Positions 10,320 to 21,461 of a stretch of 64,000 nt of DNA are shown in pieces. This DNA is from Codonopsis lanceolata. Taxonomy: Eukaryota > Streptophyta > Magnoliopsida > Asterales > Campanulaceae. The stretch covers positions 2,418,001 to 2,482,000 of the forward strand of contig CM028377.1 in NCBI GenBank assembly GCA_013146195.2, given 5' to 3'. Both the position numbers and the translations under genes were made by a program. Below the pieces are notes generated by a model. That model was given only the letters and a program-made list of their open reading frames with translations, did not search any database and was not told the DNA's origin. Every line of letters begins with the position of its first letter. Position 1 is the first letter of the stretch.

Positions 10320-11028
10320 AATAAATGAGTATAAAACTCATTCATCTTCTATAAATGATGAGTTTTGCAAATTAGTTATTTTGAAGGAAGGAGTAAATAA
10401 TTAAAAAAGGAATCAACTCAAAAAAAAATAACTTTTTGAGGGAAAAATGGTTAATTTTTCCATTGTACTTTGATTAATTGTTAAATTTTGTCACTGTATT
10501 ATATTTTGAGCAAAATTGTCATTATACTTTTAAAGATATATACAATTTCGTCACTATCCCTAACTCTCATCCAATTTTAACGGTGAATTAACGGAAGCTA
10601 AAGATATTTTATTTTTCTGTTTTAGCAAAGCAAGGTGAACGTGTTGTTTGGTGGTGGTGACTGGTGATGGCGGTGGCGGCGATTGCAGGGATGCTGGTGG
10701 TGGTGGATAGGAGTGGTGTTTGGGGTGATTGTAAGCATGACAATGGAGGTTTTGGTGGAATATGAAATCATCAATTTTTCAAATCTTCATATGAGTTTGA
10801 GTTTCAATCTTCAAATTTGAAAATTAAAAAAAAAATGTGTATTTGTAAATAGTGAAATTTAAGGTTGCCGTGGTGGTGAGTCTATAAATGACGATTTATG
10901 CATATAGGTTAATTTGAACGAATGAGTAAATAATTAGACAAAAATTAAAATCAAATCAAAATTATCATAACAATGTTGCTAGCCTTAATTTTTAATATAA
11001 ATATTAGAAAAATTATCATAACAATGTT
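10320..11028. other. Unassigned spacer
   Basis: A/T-rich sequence with a GGTGGTGGTG-rich patch at 10640-10740. Around 10440-10610 the phrase AAATGGTTAATTTTTCC and the CACTATCCCTAAC/ACGGTGAATTAACGG pair resemble a single decayed MULE end without a partner. No gene is supported. Confidence 0.4.
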
Positions 11029-11038
11029 GCTAGCCTTA
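10957..11038 (+). repeat. Direct repeat of 31 bp
   Basis: The phrase ATTATCATAACAATGTTGCT followed by AGCCTTA occurs at about 10957-10987 and again at 11008-11038, 51 bp apart. The second copy runs into the hairpin element described next. Confidence 0.85.
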
Positions 11039-11167
11039 CAACTAATTTTATAACTTTCCTTACAACTAAGCCTTGAAAAAGAACAAGCATGTCTTTGTCC
11101 AAAACAACTTTGCAATTCTTCAAAACTTAGTTGTAAGGAAAGTAATATAATTAGTTGTAAGGATAGC
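11029..11167. repeat. Foldback hairpin (MITE-like)
   Basis: A 42-bp arm (11029-11070, GCTAGCCTTACAACTAAT at its start) is the near-perfect complement of 11126-11167. The loop is about 55 bp. The internal TTACAACTAA/TTAGTTGTAA word occurs twice in each arm. It sits immediately left of the second MULE. Size and symmetry fit a short foldback transposon or a hairpin-forming transcript. Confidence 0.75.
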
Positions 11168-11184
11168 ATTTTTCTTATAATTAT

Positions 11185-12652
11185 GCCAAATTAAAATTCC
11201 CCTCAAAAGTATCCACCAAATCACATTGTGCACCCCAACCCTAAGGTTTTTCCCATAATAGTATCAAACTTTTTTTTTCATATTTTTCACCCTAACCACA
11301 GCCGTTAGAAAAGTCACGTTAATTTGACATTTCCTTGTGGGTGTTAACTCGAGGGAAATATTATGAATTTGGTGTAAACTTTGGGGGTGCTAAATGTATT
11401 TTAACCTAATAAAATTAAGAAATAAAATATAATTTTCTAAAAAAATTATATAAATGTGTGTAAAGTTAAAATGTTAAAAAAAAATGGAGTGGGGGTCCAC
11501 CATTCCTTTTTTTCTTGCTGAAAGAACTCTAGAAAAAAGACTCACCATGTTTTTTGGTCTTCAATCGTCCTCAAAATAAAAATTAACCCAAAACCCAATC
11601 TAGGTTTTGTCCACTCCCTCCAAATTTCTCTCCTACCCTCGAAGATAGATACGCGTTTGATTTCATTATCAATTTTTTTTATCTTGATGATGAAAATAAA
11701 GTACGCAAACAAAAGATATTAAGAACTTTTACCCATAGATACTCGTTTCATCTCTAATTTCTTGTATAAAATTGGATCCACTCACCTTCTCCGATGAACC
11801 CCAACCACCATAGAAATCAATCAATTTCTCATCCCTCCTTTCATCCTCTTACAAGACTTAACTTAACTTTACTTTTTTCTCTCATAATTCTTTAAATAAT
11901 TCAACCCGACCACCATGACAATTGCTCTGAGGTTGAAATCATCTAGAACCATAGCTTCTTCAACATCGTCTCAATTTCGATACTTTGTTTTAAGCCATAT
12001 GCAAGCCGGTCATATGCCCAATTTTCTCCAGCAAAATTGAAGAGTATTTCAATAAAAACCCCTTACCATTTCTCTTAATTCATGCTCGTCTCTCTTTCTG
12101 ATGAATTCGACGATATGGGTTATTGGTTTTATCTTCATCCCATGTTTTTATAAGAGTTTTTAGTAAGTATACTCTATAGCCTCTGATTGCTACTTCAGGC
12201 GCGACTTTTGCAGGGGACAAAATGAGGGAGATCAAAGATGAAATTTGGCTAAAATCGAAAGAGATAAGTGCCAGAGCTATGATATGAGTGACTGGAGTGG
12301 GAAGGGTTTAGGCTGGAAATGGCGGCTTTTATATATGGTGGGGCTGGAGATGGCGGCTATTACGATGGAGCCGAAGATGGGATTGCACCAGGAGATAAGA
12401 GAATGAGAGGATGTGAGATTAGGGTTTTTCCTTTTAATACATTTGCTCTTTAACCAGATAAGGGAAAAGTCATTTTTGCCCCCACACGTGGAAAATCACG
12501 TGCTATTTTAAGTGAATTTTCTAATGTCCGTCAAGGGTAAGGTGGAAAATGAAAAAAAATGTAACATCGCATACCATTATGGGACAAACCTTAGGTTATG
12601 GTGCACTATGTGATTTGGTGGATACTTTGCGAGGGGAATTGTAAATTGACCA
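11185..12652. mobile_element. Second Mutator-like element
   Basis: The left end GCCAAATTAAAATTCCCCTC and the complement of the right end, TGGTCAATTTACAATTCCCC, match over about 140 bp of inverted repeat (shared AGTATCCACCAAATCACAT, CCTAAGGTTT and CCCATAAT blocks). Nine-bp duplications TATAATTAT lie at 11176-11184 and 12653-12661. The interior has no transposase. It contains gene-flank-like sequence (11500-11950) and a GGCGGC-rich part (12300-12400), possibly captured fragments that I cannot identify. Confidence 0.7.
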
Positions 12653-12661
12653 TATAATTAT

Positions 12662-12864
12662 TTTTGGATTATTGAAACAATTATTTATTATTTTTATTTA
12701 AAACCATATTTTAAATACTAAATGTGTAACTAAATATTGAAGTTATAACCAAATCTCATTTTGCACCCGAAGAAAAAAATGATTAAAATAATCTTCATGT
12801 GACATTCACATACAATTTTCCGTTACTATTTTCAACACCCATAGACGGAAGGGGGCAAAGTGGG
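12662..12864. other. Short spacer before a truncated LTR
   Basis: A/T-rich sequence ends with a purine-rich GGAAGGGGGCAAAGTGGG directly before an LTR start at 12865. That could be the polypurine tract of the lost internal region. Confidence 0.4.
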
Positions 12865-13379
12865 TGTAGACATCCCACTTTCGTACCCCTGTTGTATGAC
12901 ATGGCATAAAATATAAAGACATGTGAAAAGAACTAACGGATGTCAAGTTACAGGGTTTAAAATGAAAAAGATGCAAAAGAAAAGAATGATGCATAAACAG
13001 TGGATTGCAGGGGGCCAAAGTGCCAAAATTGGAAAGGAAAAAGGGCTGGACGTTACCCCAACCCATTCTGGGCGCCGCGCCCACTTTATCCCCTGCACTA
13101 AAGCTTTTGCCTTTTGATGCAATTCTCTCAGCACGCGGTACAAGATGCTCAGGCACGGTTGATGAAACTTAACAGTGAAGGAAGTCCCAATCCTTGGCTA
13201 TAAATAAAGCCTCCCGACTTCAGAATTTCACACACTTCACGCAGCAATTTGAGAAAGTTCTCCCGAGAGAACGCCGAGGTTATTTCCTCTCCAGCCCCGA
13301 AGCTCTGCCAAATCTCCCCCAAACACTAAAACTCTCCAGCCAAAGTGAACCCTAGCTACCCAACTAGGTTTCCGCCCTA

Positions 13380-13411
<32 letters not shown>

Positions 13412-13467
13412 CCAAAAACCCAAAAGGGAGCGGTTGACATCAAATCCAACCGCCCAAATCCGATCAA
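12865..13467 (+). repeat. Truncated LTR of the TGTAGACACC family
   Basis: The segment starts TGTAGACATCCC and follows the same order as the solo LTR at 18523: CGTACCCCTG, GTCAAGTTACAGGG, a GGCGCCGCGCCC-rich patch, then a TATAAATAAAG box near 13199. A 27-T run at 13380-13406 interrupts it. It ends where the family X long LTR begins, so it was cut by that insertion. Confidence 0.7.
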
Positions 13468-16250
13468 ATGACCGGACCCCGAGGAGGAATCGTGAGTCAA
13501 GCCGTCCAAATAGGACTACAAATCATGTAAGGACTTAATTATAGAAAACGACGTGACGCAACATTGTAGACGTAACACGACTCGGCACCAAAAGGTCGGA
13601 AATTTTTAAAAAACTTTTTAAACTTGATATAACAGCTACTGCAATTTAAACCAAATCATCGGCGACTTTACAACCGAAACTCAACATTAAACAGTTCATG
13701 CTATAATACCTCGACGGCTACAACATGCCGGAGAAACAACGGATGTAAATAAGAGCTAATGAGATGCTCAGCGGAAGTCTAAAGATAAGTGAGCCAACTG
13801 TGAAAATATAAGTTTTACATTATACTTTGCAAGAATAAGCCTTGATACAAAAACTCCAAGTTTAATAATTCTAGAGTTACAAGCATGATACAAATACCCA
13901 AGACAAGTCTAATTGACTTGCTTAACCCAATGTCCTTGCCAAAAAAGAAAGAGGAAACTATAATGATCTCTTCAAGTGAACTTGCAACATAGACAAGCTG
14001 GACCATGCACGAACTAAATGATGCTTCCCTGCGAAGGACCCGGACGATTCGGATCTAAAGCGGTAAAATGGAGGGGGTAAGTCATAAAGACATTATGAGC
14101 TAACAATTATGCATGTCATGGTATCATGCAACATACATAGCAAGATATCATCATTAATATCCAGTCAATCAAAGCATTCATTCATATAAACACTTAGTTC
14201 AGATATCCATGGTAGCACGTTGGTTTCACATAAGTGCTATAAAGTAAATCACATATAAAGAGGATATGTTATAGAACCGGTGCCGCTTCGTAGCTCCTGC
14301 AATATAAGCGTTAACTTTGTTTCCGTGACTACGATGTTCATGTGAGTTACATCGATGTACTGAGGACACCCCTCAGCCGAATTAGCATAATCCAAGCGCT
14401 CTATTGAATACGGCAATGGGCTAACTTCTCCACTGGGGCCAACAGTGGAGGGTGTGTGATAAAAACCCGGTATATCAACCCATCACTATCACGAATCCCA
14501 TAACTCGTGATGGCGATGCATTGTCACACTATCGACTCAACCAAATATATCAGCTAGACTAATGCAATGCCAAGTAGATGTTTACTCGTCATATAAACCA
14601 AATAAGGAACAAGTTCGACAAGAGAGAACTTATTCAACAAGTAGGTTTTTGCTCATTATGGAATCAAATAAGAATTCGACAAGAGTGAATTCAACATGTC
14701 AAATAGATATATCATTCTACAACATTCTTTCAATTATGCATTTCATTAACACAATCATATAAACCACATAAGAACTTGATTGAGTCTCATAAGCACACAC
14801 ATCAAACATGCACTTCAATTCATTCCAAAGTCGCGTAAGCTAATACATTAGTCTAACGAACCACAAACGTCGTAGGGATTGAATGTGGAGTCGGTATTGT
14901 TCAATAACTCCCTAAACTCAACTCTGATGAGTCATTGCTAAAAGTGCAACCAAGTAGAGCATAGATACTAAATGCACCCATTACTCTTTTCTATGTTCTC
15001 CATTCATTTAGAACACAATAACCAAGCCATTCATGACCTTAAACTAGCCATAATCCAATTCTCGAGTTTGAAACCCTAGAATAGTCGATTTTGTTAAACA
15101 TACAATTGAAATTTATTCTTTCACAAGATTTGTTCCTAAGCACATTTAGAATATCATTCATGCTTTACACAAAGTCAAAATCATAACTGCAGATGAAAAC
15201 CTTAAAAACTTACTAACTTTTCACAAGATGAATTGAAGAATTCTACTTTACTAGAAGTCTTCCTAAGCATGTTTAGAACAACTATAATGAAGGAAGCATG
15301 TTATTTTATTGAACATAAAAATCTAGGAATTGAAAACTCACCTTAATCATATGAATGATGGATGAAAGCAATAACAAATTAAGGTTTATGGAAGAGGAGG
15401 GCAAGGCCTTCGATTCGGCGGTCTCAGATCGCCAATCGGTTTACCGGAACTCCGGAAAAAGATCACACAAGCAATAAAGCTTCCCAAGGTCAACAATGGT
15501 GAAATATTCAGTAAGCGGAGAGGTTGAAGACAAAGAGGGGCTGTCAAGGCTTTATATGAGTGAAACAAAACCACAATCCTTGTGAAGGATGGTTATGTGG
15601 CTTCTAATTGGTAAAGGCTTGAAAGCCTTTGATTAGGAACTCACCCAAGGGCTAACAAAGGTTTGAATTGAGTCCACAATAGTGTGCTAGGCTGAAATGG
15701 TCGGACATGGGAAAAGGGGCAAGGGGCAAGGGGGTCTTTAACCAAAACAAGTCAAAAACCCAAAATCTGTAAAACAGACAATCAATCTTGTAAAATAGAG
15801 CATAAATAGCTCACACGTCAAAATGAGATTATTATTGATTTTTATGAAACTAGACTCTTTAAAATATATTTTAGCCTTTTAAATTACTCAATTTGGACTT
15901 ATATTCATCAAAATAAGGTTAAAACAAAATCAAGTACAGAAGCTGATTTCCTGAAAACAGAATTCTGGCACAGTCGTAAGTCAAGACCTAATTGAGGTAC
16001 TTAGACACCTTGGAAAATTACCAAATTTTACAGGGAGTATCCTAACAAATGTAGGTAAAACATAACTAAAGGGAATCTCAATCACTTTAGTATATTGGTA
16101 CCAGAATTTTTCGAAGTTTGCCCAAAAACAGGACAGAATCTGTGAAGTAATAAGTTGGTCATCTTATTTCCAAATGCAACAAGTCTATGAATAATGATTG
16201 TGCAAGCATGAGAAATACTAGTACATGTAAGTCTAGTAGGCAAAAAACAA
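13468..16250 (-). mobile_element. Family X long LTR, copy 3, truncated
   Basis: It begins TGACCGGACCCCGAGG and shares an ordered series of blocks with 4110-7529: TGACGCAACA, GGCTACAACATGCCGGAG, GTGCCGCTTCGTAGCTCCTGC, and the CCACTGGGGCCAACAGTGG hairpin at 14430-14448. The right end of the family is missing; the sequence runs directly into the Sirevirus-like LTR. No coding region is supported. Confidence 0.65.
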
Positions 16251-16257
16251 GGCTAGA

Positions 16258-17277
16258 GGGGGGGTGAATTGCCTTTTAAAACTTTGAGGGTTGATTTGTA
16301 AAACTTTTAAAGTTGGCAGCGGAAAATTTGTTTTGTCAGTCAGCTGATATTGGTCAGCTGGCTGATACTTTTAAAATACCTTATGCTGATGAAAGTTGGT
16401 CAGCTGGCTGACACAACAGTTTTCAAAAGAGGTTGGCTTTTAAAGTAGATCACTGTATACAGAGAAGAAACTGAAAAACAATTTACTAGAACAAGTAAGT
16501 AAACAATTATGTTAGTAACTGGCTGACACTTAATCAGTTGAAAACTTCTTAAGTGTTAAGTCAGTTTCCAAGAGTATAAGTAATGGCTGACAAATCAATT
16601 GAAGTGGTTCACAGTTAAACTGCTACGTCCACTACCAAGCTGGTCAGACTTGTTTTTTGAAATGCACTAATTTTATTAAAAATCTAATTGATCTCTAATG
16701 GATCAGTGTACAACAAAAGACCAGTGTTTATGGAGAATGATTGAGTAACAATCAAACTCGTGAGACAAACTAACTGATTTCAAAATGATATGGAAAGGAT
16801 CACTCAGTGTTTGCCTAAACAATAACTAGAAAGAAATATACGAGAAAGATTATCTAGCTATGGTTTTTAAGAAGACTAAGGCACAGAGAGAATTTCTTGA
16901 GAGTATATGGCTTCAGACTTCTATATCTTCAAAAATGCTTTCAGTGGGTATTTATAGATGAACTTCAAGAATAACCCGTTAGGAAAACATTTGAATTTGA
17001 AAATGTGTTTGGCAGAGTATACATATCTTCACAAGATCACGAAAGATCCTGAGAAAGAATATCTAACAGAATATCTACCAAAAACACAAAATGAGAAAGT
17101 GTCAGTACAAGTATTAGTTCAATCAAATGAGGAAAGCAAGCTGACACTTAAAACGTTATGGTCAGTTGAACAAGTAACTGACAGATTATTTTAAGCTGAC
17201 CAAAATATCTTAAAGCTTTTGGGTGACAATCAAGTGGAATGATTTTAATCAAATTTAATTTAATACAAGATTCAACA
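16258..17277 (-). repeat. 3' LTR of a Sirevirus-like Copia element
   Basis: On the minus strand the LTR begins TGTTGAATCTTG at 17277, right after a polypurine tract (17292-17278). It contains a TATA box, CTATAAATA, at 16957-16949. Repeated palindromic GGTCAGCTGGCTGAC words occur at about 16340-16415, with partial copies at 16515-16590. Clusters of short palindromes in the LTR and an extra ORF upstream of the 3' LTR are Sirevirus traits. The left end (near CTAGAGGGGGGGTGAATT) is approximate. Confidence 0.65.
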
Positions 17278-17292
17278 ATCTCCTCCTATTTG
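17278..17292 (-). promoter_or_regulatory. Polypurine tract
   Basis: On the minus strand CAAATAGGAGGAGAT directly precedes the LTR start TGTTGAATC. It marks plus-strand priming and confirms minus orientation. Confidence 0.7.
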
Positions 17293-17539
17293 TTTAAAAC
17301 CATTCACTTGAAAGCAGAAAGTCAAAAGTGCTTAAGTTCCTGCAAGAGAGATGTTAGAAACACAAACAGATAACATATGAGGAAAGTAGCTGGAAATTAA
17401 AAGTAGGTAATTGTAAGATACAAGTAAAACATAAGTTCTAAATAGTTCAAAGTTTGAGAGAGTGAGAGATTCAGTTTGCTGATGTGGGTCCTTCAGCTGG
17501 CTTTTCTACTTGAGCTGCAACTGATGGACCAATTTCAGC

Positions 17540-17700
17540 TATATTTCCAGCATCATGTTCAGCTTCAGTGTTCTGTTTGGCTTGTTGTTCAGCTTCAGTT
17601 CCTTGTGTTGCTTGTTGTTCAGGTTCAGTTTCAGTTCCTTGTGCTGCTTGTTGTTCAGCTTCTGTTTCAGTTCCTTGTGCTGCTTGTTGTTCAGCTTCTA
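17540..17700 (-). repeat. In-frame 36-bp coding repeat
   Basis: Units encoding AEQQAAQGTETE-like dodecapeptides repeat about four times at the C-terminal end of the env-like ORF, with unit-to-unit substitutions. Confidence 0.8.
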
Positions 17701-18522
17701 TCTCATGTTCTTTGACTGCTTCAGTCACTGGCTGATCAGGCAGAAGTTTCAATCGCTGCCTAAGGATCCTGTTCTCAGCTAGATAAGTATCAGCCCTTGC
17801 TTTCTGCTTCCTCTCCTCTGAATGGTTTGAAGCAAGGTTGCTTTAGCATTGAAAGCCCTATTGGCCCATTCTTGCTGATAGAGCAGTATGGTCCTCCAAT
17901 CATCCATGTGGGCTTCTCGAGGAGCACCAGCAGCAATGGCAGCTTGCACCTCAGTTGTGATGATCTGGGTATGGTTGGGAAGCAAGGATGCAACTTGCTG
18001 TTGAAGGGTCGCAAGTTGATTGGTGTGATGAGTAAAGGCCGACTTCATCTAAAGATGATGCACATAGAGCAGGACTAGCTTGGCTGAAAGAGAGAAAGAG
18101 CTTGGTGGAGTAGGTTCGGGAGCAGGTGGCTGTGAGGTTCCAGGATCACTGGAGAACAGCTGAAAGGTGTGAATGTCAGCATCCTCAGGATCAAGAGGAA
18201 AGAAGACATCCATAGGGTAAGCTGGAACTTGGGCTTCAGGTTCAGGTGCAGGTTCAGGGAGAGGCATTTCTTTAGGAAAAACAATTTTGGTGCCTATGGG
18301 GTGAAGCAGATGTTTTGAGATGATTTGCCTTTGTTTTCTTGCCTTTCTATAGGCTAGTTGTGAAGGACTGAGGAGGGACTCATCTTCAGAAGTGGATTTA
18401 GAAGAATCAGAAGAGGAGTCAACAGAGGATTGTTCAACTGATTCCTCAGAAGAATGATGAGCAGAGTCATCAGCTAAAGAAGGATCAGGTAGGGTAGGTT
18501 TGTGAGTAGTGAGAGGGCTGAC

Positions 18523-20110
18523 TGTAGACACCCCAATTTCGTACCCTTGATATGTAACTCTAGCATGTGATATCAAGAACGGTTTAAACTTAACAAAATG
18601 TCAAGTTATAGGGTTGAGAATGCAAAAGGAAAAGGTAGGATGCATGAATAGTGAACTGCAGGGGGAAAGTGTCAAAAATGAGCTGAAAATAGGCCCTTGG
18701 CGCCGTGCCACCTGTCCTTGGCGCCACGCCCAACTCCCTGTTTGGCCGCACCAAGGTCCTGAATAGTGCCCACTTCGTTAACGCATTGTACAAAATGGGA
18801 AGCGCGCGGTACAAGCCGATGAAGCACAAATCCAACTATAAATAGAGGTCCCCGGCTACGCTTTGAGAGGAAGAATTTTCGACGAAGGCTTGAAGCCCAG
18901 GAAAACTCTGCGTAAATTTTACGCAGCGTCCGATCCCCCTCTCATAAATCCTCAAAACCCTGCCAAACCTCCTCCAAACACAAATCCAACCGGTTAAAGT
19001 GATCCCTAGCCCTTTAGTTAGGTATCCACCTTGTTTCCCCGGCCCAAAAACCATAAAGTAAGCCGTTACTCTGCCCGAGTAAATAGGCTAAAATCACCCG
19101 AAACAAGCCATTATTCCGCCCAACCAAAAAGGCCAAAACCACCGAAATTAAGTTGTTATTCTGCCCGAGTGAGTAAGCGAAAACTACCATATATAAGTCG
19201 TCACTCTGCCCAAATCACATCAGCAACAGCAATAAAAGCCTCCCTCTCCCGAGAAGGACAGACCGAGCACACCCTGCTTTAATAGGTAATAGCCTTTAAG
19301 GGCGTTTTTATTTATTTGTTTATTTATTATTTATAAAGTTGTTATTTAAATCCGGCTCATGTAGTCAATATAAGTTGTTGTGCTGCCCAGATTAGATTAG
19401 GAAATATTATGTAAAAAAGCCGTTATAATGACCAAATATTTTTAAATACATTTGTAATTATTGTAAGGAAATGACTGCAAGTCCGTAAATAATGTAGTCA
19501 CGGATGTATTTGTTTTATTTTCCTATCTTTTAATGCTTTATTTATTTTCTAAATAAATATAACAATAAGCATACTTTAGCCAAAAACTATTTTGAGACCG
19601 AAAGGGCGAGTTGGGTGCCTAGCACCTTCCCAACTCGTAACTTAGCCTCCGAACCCGTTTTATATCTCTGGTTTTCTTTTTCTGGTTTTGCTTTATTTTG
19701 GCCTTAAAATAAAGATGGTGAATCTAAACTTTTTGGATCCAATGGGGCCTCGCAACACTTCTTCTTTGCACTTTTCTGTTTTCCCCTAAAAAAGGGAAAG
19801 TGGGAATGGAAGGGTGATGTATTCTCATATCCTGATATCCCCTAAAAAAGGGATAACTTGATACGGGAAACCCAAAGCTTCCATAGTGATCCAAAACGAG
19901 CCATAAGGCTATTTTTAATAAAAATCCACTAAAGGCAACCGAGGCGCATTCCAATGCGCTATCTTAGACAGCACTCCTCTCGCACTTTTGATTTCGTCTT
20001 CCCCTAAAAAAGGGAGGGTGGAACGAGAGCAGTGGATGTCCGCATCCGCACGTACGCGCACCCCTAACCAAGGGCGCGCGGGGCGCGGGCGCAGTTCCCG
20101 GGAACCTACA
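18523..20110 (+). mobile_element. Solo LTR of the TGTAGACACC family
   Basis: The 1588-bp segment begins TGTAGACACCCCAATTTCGT and ends GGGAACCTACA. It is flanked by identical 5-bp duplications CTGAC (18518-18522 and 20111-20115). A TATA box, TATAAATAG, lies at 18837-18845, about 315 bp from the start, and fixes plus orientation. It interrupts the env-like ORF. Short imperfect palindromes of the form TCCCCTAAAAAAGGGA occur three times in the last 400 bp. Confidence 0.9.
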
Positions 20111-21461
20111 CTGACAGACAGAAGAAGAGAGGAATGAAGAGATAGATCATGCATGATAATTAGAGGGGAGGCTTGGTTTAGATGAGAAGGTAAGTCAGTT
20201 TCAAGAGGAGTGGGAGAAGCAGCTACAGTGTCAGCTGAAGAAAGAATGATGGCAGCTGAAGGATCAGCTGGAGGAATAGGAGCAGCTGACACTGGTAGGA
20301 TAGGTTGAGGAACAGTGTCAGTCAAGAGGGAATTGGAATGAAAGGAGTGACTGACACAAGCGGGGCTGAAGTGGGTATGGATGACTCAGCTGGGGCAGAT
20401 GCTAGAGTGACTGACACAGGAATGACTGGTACATGAATAGATGAGGGGGTAACTGACACTGGAAGGGCTGCTGTTCGTGTGACTGACACTGGAATAACTG
20501 GTGTTGAAATTAAGAGGAACATTGGCTGGAAGAATTGATGAGGAGGTTGCAACAGTAGGAGTGAATGAAGGTAGGGAGATGGGTTGGAGAGTGCAGGTAA
20601 AATTTGGTGTTGGTTCAGCTGACGTAGAGACTGGTAAAGCTGTGGATGAGACAACAAATGGGATTGAAGATGGAATTATATGAAGGATGGTAGGAATGGA
20701 TTCAGAGATTAAGGGGGCAGGATGACTAGAGAATGCATCTAGGAAAGCAATACTCATAGAAGCTCCTCCTGGCATGGAGTCCATCTGTCTGTGTAATTCT
20801 ATGTAGGCTTGATTTGCAGCATTTACTGCATCTTGGACATACTTATTTGTAGCCCTTTGGATTCTAGCTAGCTTGGCTGGCTCAACAGAACGTTGTTCCC
20901 AATCTTGATTAATTTTATCATCTTTAGGCAAGGCAAGTCTGCCTACAAGGAAGGGATCATTGTGGGGAAAGGCAGGCAGTTCATGTACCTTGTTGTATAT
21001 TGTCCAAGCTAAGAAAATGAGCTCATCTTGAACAAATCTATCATTTGAGAGATAGAATCTATTCCAGAGCAGTGGTAGAGGGTCAAAGTATTTGTCATAA
21101 TTGGCCACAAGGTCTTCTTGACTTAGGTTTGGGGTGACAGGATACAAGACATAAGGTCTTCTCTTAAGATTGTGGTCAATGTACTTTATGGGATTGACAG
21201 GAGGTTTCTCAGATTTCTTCTCCTCATGGAAAGAGAGGAGAAACTGAACGAAGTAAGGAAGATGGTCTATTTGGAATACCCAGTTAGGAGGAATGGGAAC
21301 TGGATTGGCCTGGTAGTAGGAGTGTTTAGGATGGAAAGTTGGATTCCTAATAGGTGGGAAGAACTTGATTGGTGCAGTGTTGGGAGACCTAGGATTGGAG
21401 GGGGAGAAATTGGTACAGGATCAGTGACAGGAACATCAGGAGTTAGGGAAAAAGGAACAAA

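Larger units (their letters stand above)
17471..21461 (-). pseudogene. Env-like extra ORF of the Sirevirus-like element, disrupted
   Basis: Read on the minus strand, coding-like sequence runs from the insertion boundary at 21461 to a stop at 17471, split by the solo LTR 18523-20110. The N-terminal block (open upstream of 21147) contains an alpha-helical region with W, Y and charged residues. A long Pro/Ser/Thr/Val-rich linker (20700-20115) follows. After the solo LTR come an acidic Ser-rich stretch (18500-18350), a helical block (18048-17779) and Gln/Glu-rich repeats of GTETEAEQQAAQ type (17700-17540). At least two frame changes are visible. A Pro-rich, coiled-coil protein upstream of the 3' LTR matches the env-like ORF of Sireviruses by position and composition only; I see no membrane segment. 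Not functional here. Confidence 0.5.
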
